A stretch of DNA of 7,904 nucleotides, from NCBI GenBank assembly GCA_903864375.1, contig CAIPFS010000530.1:1-7904 (forward strand), read 5' to 3'. The DNA is from an uncultured Verrucomicrobiota bacterium (GTDB lineage: Bacteria > Verrucomicrobiota > Verrucomicrobiia > Limisphaerales > UBA9464). Under the pieces are notes generated by a model. That model had not been told where the DNA came from and made no database searches. It saw only the letters and a list, made by a program, of their open reading frames with translations. Both the position numbers and the translations under genes were made by a program. Shown piece after piece: positions 5,659-7,904 of this stretch (within the stretch, counting starts at the first letter, position 1; each line of letters starts with the position of its first letter).

Positions 5659-6525
5659 GTGGCCAAACCGCGTGACATCGAACTGCCTGACGGCACCTCC
5701 ATCCCCATTGTTTACGAGGATCGCTCCGTCATGGTCCTGGACAAACCCGCAGGTTGGATCATTGCACCCGACGACTGGTACAACACCCGGCGGAATCTAA
5801 CCCTGGCCCTCCGATCCTCGCTGGAGAATGGCGATTGGTGGGCGAAGTCCCGGTCGTTGCGGTTTCTGCGCATTATCCACCGCCTCGATGCTGAGACCAG
5901 TGGATTGCTTTTGTGTGCCAAGAATCCCAACGCGGTCGACGCCTATAGCGCCCTTTTTGAAACCCGAGAGGTCTCCAAAGTCTATTGGGCGGTGGTGGAT
6001 GGTCCTCTTCCCGGTACAGAGTGGGTCCGGCGCGATTCCTTCGCTCCCATTCCCCATCAACCGGGCGTCTTTCGGGTGGTGGCCGGGGACTTCAAAGATG
6101 CGGAGACCTGGTTCAAATGCCTGGCACAGGAGGGACCTTTGTCACTGATTGAGGCTCGGCCTACCACGGGTCGCACCCATCAAATCCGGCTTCATCTGCT
6201 GGCCAGTGGGCTTCCGGTGGTGGGTGATGAATTGTATGGGCGGGGGCATCCTGCCGGTCTGGCCCTGCGGGCGATGGAACTGGGTTACACCGACCCCTTC
6301 ATGCGCAAACGGATCGTTGTGCGCGCCCGCCCTGGAGATTTCATCCGTCGTTACGGCATCCGCTGGACACCGCCGCGGCCGGAATTACCCGGAATCAAGC
6401 CTTCGGCTTCTTTGCCGGTTGGGCGTGAAAAAGATCGTCCCCCTTCAAGCCGGTCAAAATCTCCAGGTTCTTCAGCAGGCGAAAAAGGACCCACATCATC
6501 ATTCCCACCGACGGAACAAAAATAA
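5659..6525 (+). CDS. RluA-family RNA pseudouridine synthase
   Basis: This enzyme converts specific uridines in rRNA or tRNA to pseudouridine. The catalytic motif HRLDAETSG (74-82) carries the nucleophile Asp77. Other family signatures are VLDKPAGW (26-33), SKVYWAVVDG (106-115), TTGRTHQIRLHL (169-180) and VVGDELYG (187-194). There is no N-terminal S4 RNA-binding domain, so it is a catalytic-domain-only member; which uridine it modifies cannot be told. The start is GTG at 5659, since an in-frame TGA lies immediately upstream at 5653-5655 and the nearby ATG at 5652 is in another frame. The conserved core ends near residue 240. The last 45-50 residues are low-complexity, rich in Pro, Ser, Lys and Arg, and overlap the oppositely transcribed membrane protein gene. 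This tail is probably a read-on product of lost stop codons rather than a domain. Confidence 0.92.
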   Translation: MAKPRDIELPDGTSIPIVYEDRSVMVLDKPAGWIIAPDDWYNTRRNLTLALRSSLENGDWWAKSRSLRFLRIIHRLDAETSGLLLCAKNPNAVDAYSALFETREVSKVYWAVVDGPLPGTEWVRRDSFAPIPHQPGVFRVVAGDFKDAETWFKCLAQEGPLSLIEARPTTGRTHQIRLHLLASGLPVVGDELYGRGHPAGLALRAMELGYTDPFMRKRIVVRARPGDFIRRYGIRWTPPRPELPGIKPSASLPVGREKDRPPSSRSKSPGSSAGEKGPTSSFPPTEQK

Positions 6526-7186
6526 TCGGCCAGTTCCACCAGTGAAGCCGCCCCAATTGTTCCATCCGTTCCGGGCTGTTGGCGGGAGCTGTAATCAACC
6601 AACGGGCGAGACCAAAATTGAGGCCACCGCTGATGATGAATGAAGCGGCCAGCCACCAGGACGAGTGCAGCAACAGGGAGTCAAATGCCGCCAGATTACT
6701 CCGTTCCGCCAGAGCGGTCTCGATGCGTGCCGTGTTCAGCACCTGGTCATTGTAGAGCAAGGTTTTGACCAGTGGCATCCTGGTTCCCAGCGTCAGGGGG
6801 ATAGCCAGGCCGATAATCATTGGGACCACTGCTTCCTTCACGGCAAACCAGAAAGGATCGACCTTGAGGAATTCAATCCCCCCGGTGAGCAGAACTCCGG
6901 CAAGCCCGATGCAGGAAAACATGTTCCACTGACGCCGACGGACAAGGTCGTATAATCCGTAAACCACCGGCAGGCTCACCGCGACAAACAGAGCCCTCAT
7001 CGGTCCCAGGCGCTCCGGCTTGCTCAGAAAACTAAGGAGAATTCCGGGAAGGACGGCGTTGAACACCAGATTGAGCCACGGGTTCTCCTTGGGCCGTTGC
7101 GGGGGCGTCGGCTTGCTACCAATAGGCACCTCGAGTCCGGAAGTCGGTGTTTCGAGACCACGATGCGTCGATGGGTCAGCTTCCAT
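6395..7186 (-). CDS. VC0807-type multi-pass membrane protein
   Basis: This is a 263-residue integral membrane protein of unknown biochemical role. About the first 34 residues are polar and Pro-rich and probably cytoplasmic. Hydrophobic stretches follow at about 37-53, 61-78, 87-103, 112-133, 166-190 and 208-227, suggesting six membrane spans. Patterns such as NPWLNLVFNAVLPGILLS, VVYGLYDLVRRRQWN, VLLTGGIEFL and PLVKTLLYND are those I associate with proteins annotated as VC0807 family, for which no function is established to my knowledge. I prefer ATG at 7186. A TTG at 7231 would add 15 residues with no sign of selection, and neither start has a clear Shine-Dalgarno site. The 3' end overlaps the converging pseudouridine synthase gene by 131 bases. 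On the other side, a 262-base gap without a visible gene or convincing promoter separates it from the DUF4242 gene. Confidence 0.8.
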   Translation of the reverse strand: MEADPSTHRGLETPTSGLEVPIGSKPTPPQRPKENPWLNLVFNAVLPGILLSFLSKPERLGPMRALFVAVSLPVVYGLYDLVRRRQWNMFSCIGLAGVLLTGGIEFLKVDPFWFAVKEAVVPMIIGLAIPLTLGTRMPLVKTLLYNDQVLNTARIETALAERSNLAAFDSLLLHSSWWLAASFIISGGLNFGLARWLITAPANSPERMEQLGRLHWWNWPIIFVPSVGMMMWVLFRLLKNLEILTGLKGDDLFHAQPAKKPKA

Positions 7187-7448
7187 GCGGTGGGTTTCGG
7201 TAAGGCTTGGCAGAAGAACGTCCAAGTGCAATCCCGGAGTCGATGATTTCCCGATTTAGAGGCAATTCCCTACCCCATGCATCGGAACTCAACCGACAGG
7301 TCCCACCTCGGCGAACCCATTCGTATTGTGGAGTTTCCAATTGCAGTTTGGCCTTCGGACAACCAATTTCCCCTCCGGCGGCTCGCAACGGAGTGCAGGC
7401 GTCTTGTATCAATCGAACCAAACGGAACAAGGTTGGAAAGGGTTATTT

Positions 7449-7724
7449 ATGCCAAAATTCATCATTGAGCGGGAGATCCCGGGGGCAGGTCAATTGACCG
7501 GCGCCCAGCTGCAGGCCATTTCGCAAAAGTCCTGTTCCGTTCTTCGGACCCTGGGTCCTCAAATCCAGTGGTTGGAGAGCTACGTTACCGACAACAAGGT
7601 CTACTGCGTCTATATCGCTCCCGACGAGGCCACGGTTCGCCAGCACGCCCTCCAAGGAGGCTTCCCAGCCAATTCGGTGGTCCAAGTGCGGACCATCATC
7701 GATCCGACGACCTCCGAGTCTTAG
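7449..7724 (+). CDS. Small DUF4242 protein (SCO4226-like, putative nickel-binding)
   Basis: This is a 91-residue soluble protein with no signal peptide or membrane segment. Features I associate with DUF4242 are MPKFIIEREIPGAG (1-14), LQAISQKSC (21-29), a central WLESYVTDNKVYCVYIAPDE (41-60), and HALQGGFPANSV (66-77). A characterised member, SCO4226 of Streptomyces coelicolor, is a ferredoxin-like-fold protein that binds nickel. Whether this one does is an inference; His66 and Cys29/Cys53 are candidate ligands. The frame is open upstream to 7326, but ATG at 7449 is preceded by GGAAAGGG (7435-7442) with a 6-base spacer and matches the family's N-terminus, so it decides the start. It lies 38 bases upstream of the acyl-carrier-like gene and may be co-transcribed with it. 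Confidence 0.85.
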   Translation: MPKFIIEREIPGAGQLTGAQLQAISQKSCSVLRTLGPQIQWLESYVTDNKVYCVYIAPDEATVRQHALQGGFPANSVVQVRTIIDPTTSES

Positions 7725-7738
7725 CCCTTGACGGGGCC

Positions 7739-7755
7739 CCTGGATGGCCCAGGAG
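7739..7755 (+). promoter_or_regulatory. Shine-Dalgarno AGGAG of the carrier-like gene, within a possible hairpin
   Basis: AGGAG at 7751-7755 lies 7 bases before the ATG at 7763 and is the best ribosome-binding site in the window; it decides that start. CCTGG (7739-7743) can pair with CCAGG (7749-7753), burying part of the AGGAG. A competing pairing of GGGCC (7734-7738) with GGCCC (7746-7750) would free most of it. The AGGAG is strong evidence for a gene; the folding switch is speculative. Confidence 0.5.
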
Positions 7756-7762
7756 ATGTCTC

Positions 7763-7897
7763 ATGGGCTTGGACAGCGTCGAGTTGGTGATGGAGGTCGA
7801 AGAGGCTTTTGCGATTAAGATATCCGATGCGGAGGCCGAGCCCATCCGGACCCCGGCGATGTTGATTGAGCTGACCCGCAACGGGTTGCATTCCTGA
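7763..7897 (+). CDS. 44-residue acyl-carrier-like (phosphopantetheine-binding) protein
   Basis: The product begins MGLDSVELVMEVEEAFAIKISD and ends with an AEAEPIRTPAMLIEL segment. This matches helices II to IV of acyl carrier proteins, whose Asp-Ser motif starts helix II; Ser5 would be the 4'-phosphopantetheine attachment site. Aligned to E. coli ACP it reaches the usual C-terminus but lacks helix I and its loop, about 34 residues. The frame is open upstream, overlapping the DUF4242 gene, yet that stretch is Arg/Pro-rich and does not resemble ACP helix I. AGGAG 7 bases before the ATG also supports this start. As I recall, some PVC-group carrier-like proteins start at this same MGLD position but continue much further. 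A frameshift just before the stop, only 7 bases from the window end, therefore cannot be excluded. The partner enzyme is unknown. Confidence 0.68.
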   Translation: MGLDSVELVMEVEEAFAIKISDAEAEPIRTPAMLIELTRNGLHS

Positions 7898-7904
7898 AAT
7901 TCCC

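Noticed and set aside
6404..6418. AAGCC-TTC-GGCTT stem near the overlap of the convergent genes as a terminator
   Set aside because: Five base pairs with a three-base loop, inside coding sequence on both strands, and no T tract on either side.
7187..7231. TTG at 7231 as the start of the VC0807-type membrane protein
   Set aside because: It adds 15 residues of no evident function; ATG at 7186 is the more usual start codon.
7187..7448. Possible small gene or promoter in the divergent gap
   Set aside because: Open frames here have no family features or ribosome-binding sites, and I found no convincing -35/-10 pair on either strand.
7568..7762. N-terminal extension of the carrier-like protein in the same frame
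   Set aside because: The stretch overlaps the DUF4242 gene, is Arg/Pro-rich and does not resemble helix I of acyl carrier proteins; AGGAG placed before ATG 7763 marks the real start.

Overview
The window looks like a chromosomal segment of a bacterium from the Verrucomicrobia or wider PVC group. This is an inference. It rests on three things: fusA runs straight into rpsJ with no tuf gene between them (an order I recall from Chlamydiae and relatives), the ribosomal genes largely lack Shine-Dalgarno sequences, and the proteins have a recognisable flavour. Base composition is moderately GC-rich throughout, with no obvious composition break, insertion sequence, CRISPR array or RNA gene.

Positions 1-3572 hold a translation block on the + strand: the 3' two thirds of fusA (EF-G), then rpsJ (S10), rplC (L3), rplD (L4) and rplW (L23), with short gaps. 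In most bacteria rplB (L2) and the rest of the S10 operon follow rplW. Here a strong intrinsic terminator with a TTCG tetraloop and a T tract closes the transcript at 3536-3572, and unrelated genes follow.

Positions 3592-5587 hold two convergent genes. The first is a + strand radical SAM enzyme resembling the archaeosine-synthase partner RaSEA. The second is a - strand LysR-type regulator. The 71-base gap upstream of the regulator is almost filled by an imperfect nested inverted repeat. It separates the regulator from a divergent + strand RluA-type pseudouridine synthase (5659-6525).

The pseudouridine synthase converges on, and overlaps by 131 bases, a - strand six-helix membrane protein of the VC0807 type (6395-7186). 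Nearly all of the synthase's non-conserved tail is the antisense of that gene's 3' end. The 262 bases at 7187-7448 form a divergent intergenic region in which I see no gene and no convincing promoter. After it comes a + strand pair, each with a recognisable ribosome-binding site: a 91-residue DUF4242 (SCO4226-like) protein and a 44-residue acyl-carrier-like protein that starts at its phosphopantetheine-attachment motif.

Functionally, the left half is core translation, and two neighbours (the RaSEA-like enzyme and the RluA-type enzyme) may modify RNA. The right end is a small accessory set of unknown role. The points most worth following up are the bacterial RaSEA-like enzyme, the 44-residue acyl-carrier-like protein, the operon cut after rplW, and the antisense-derived tail of the pseudouridine synthase.
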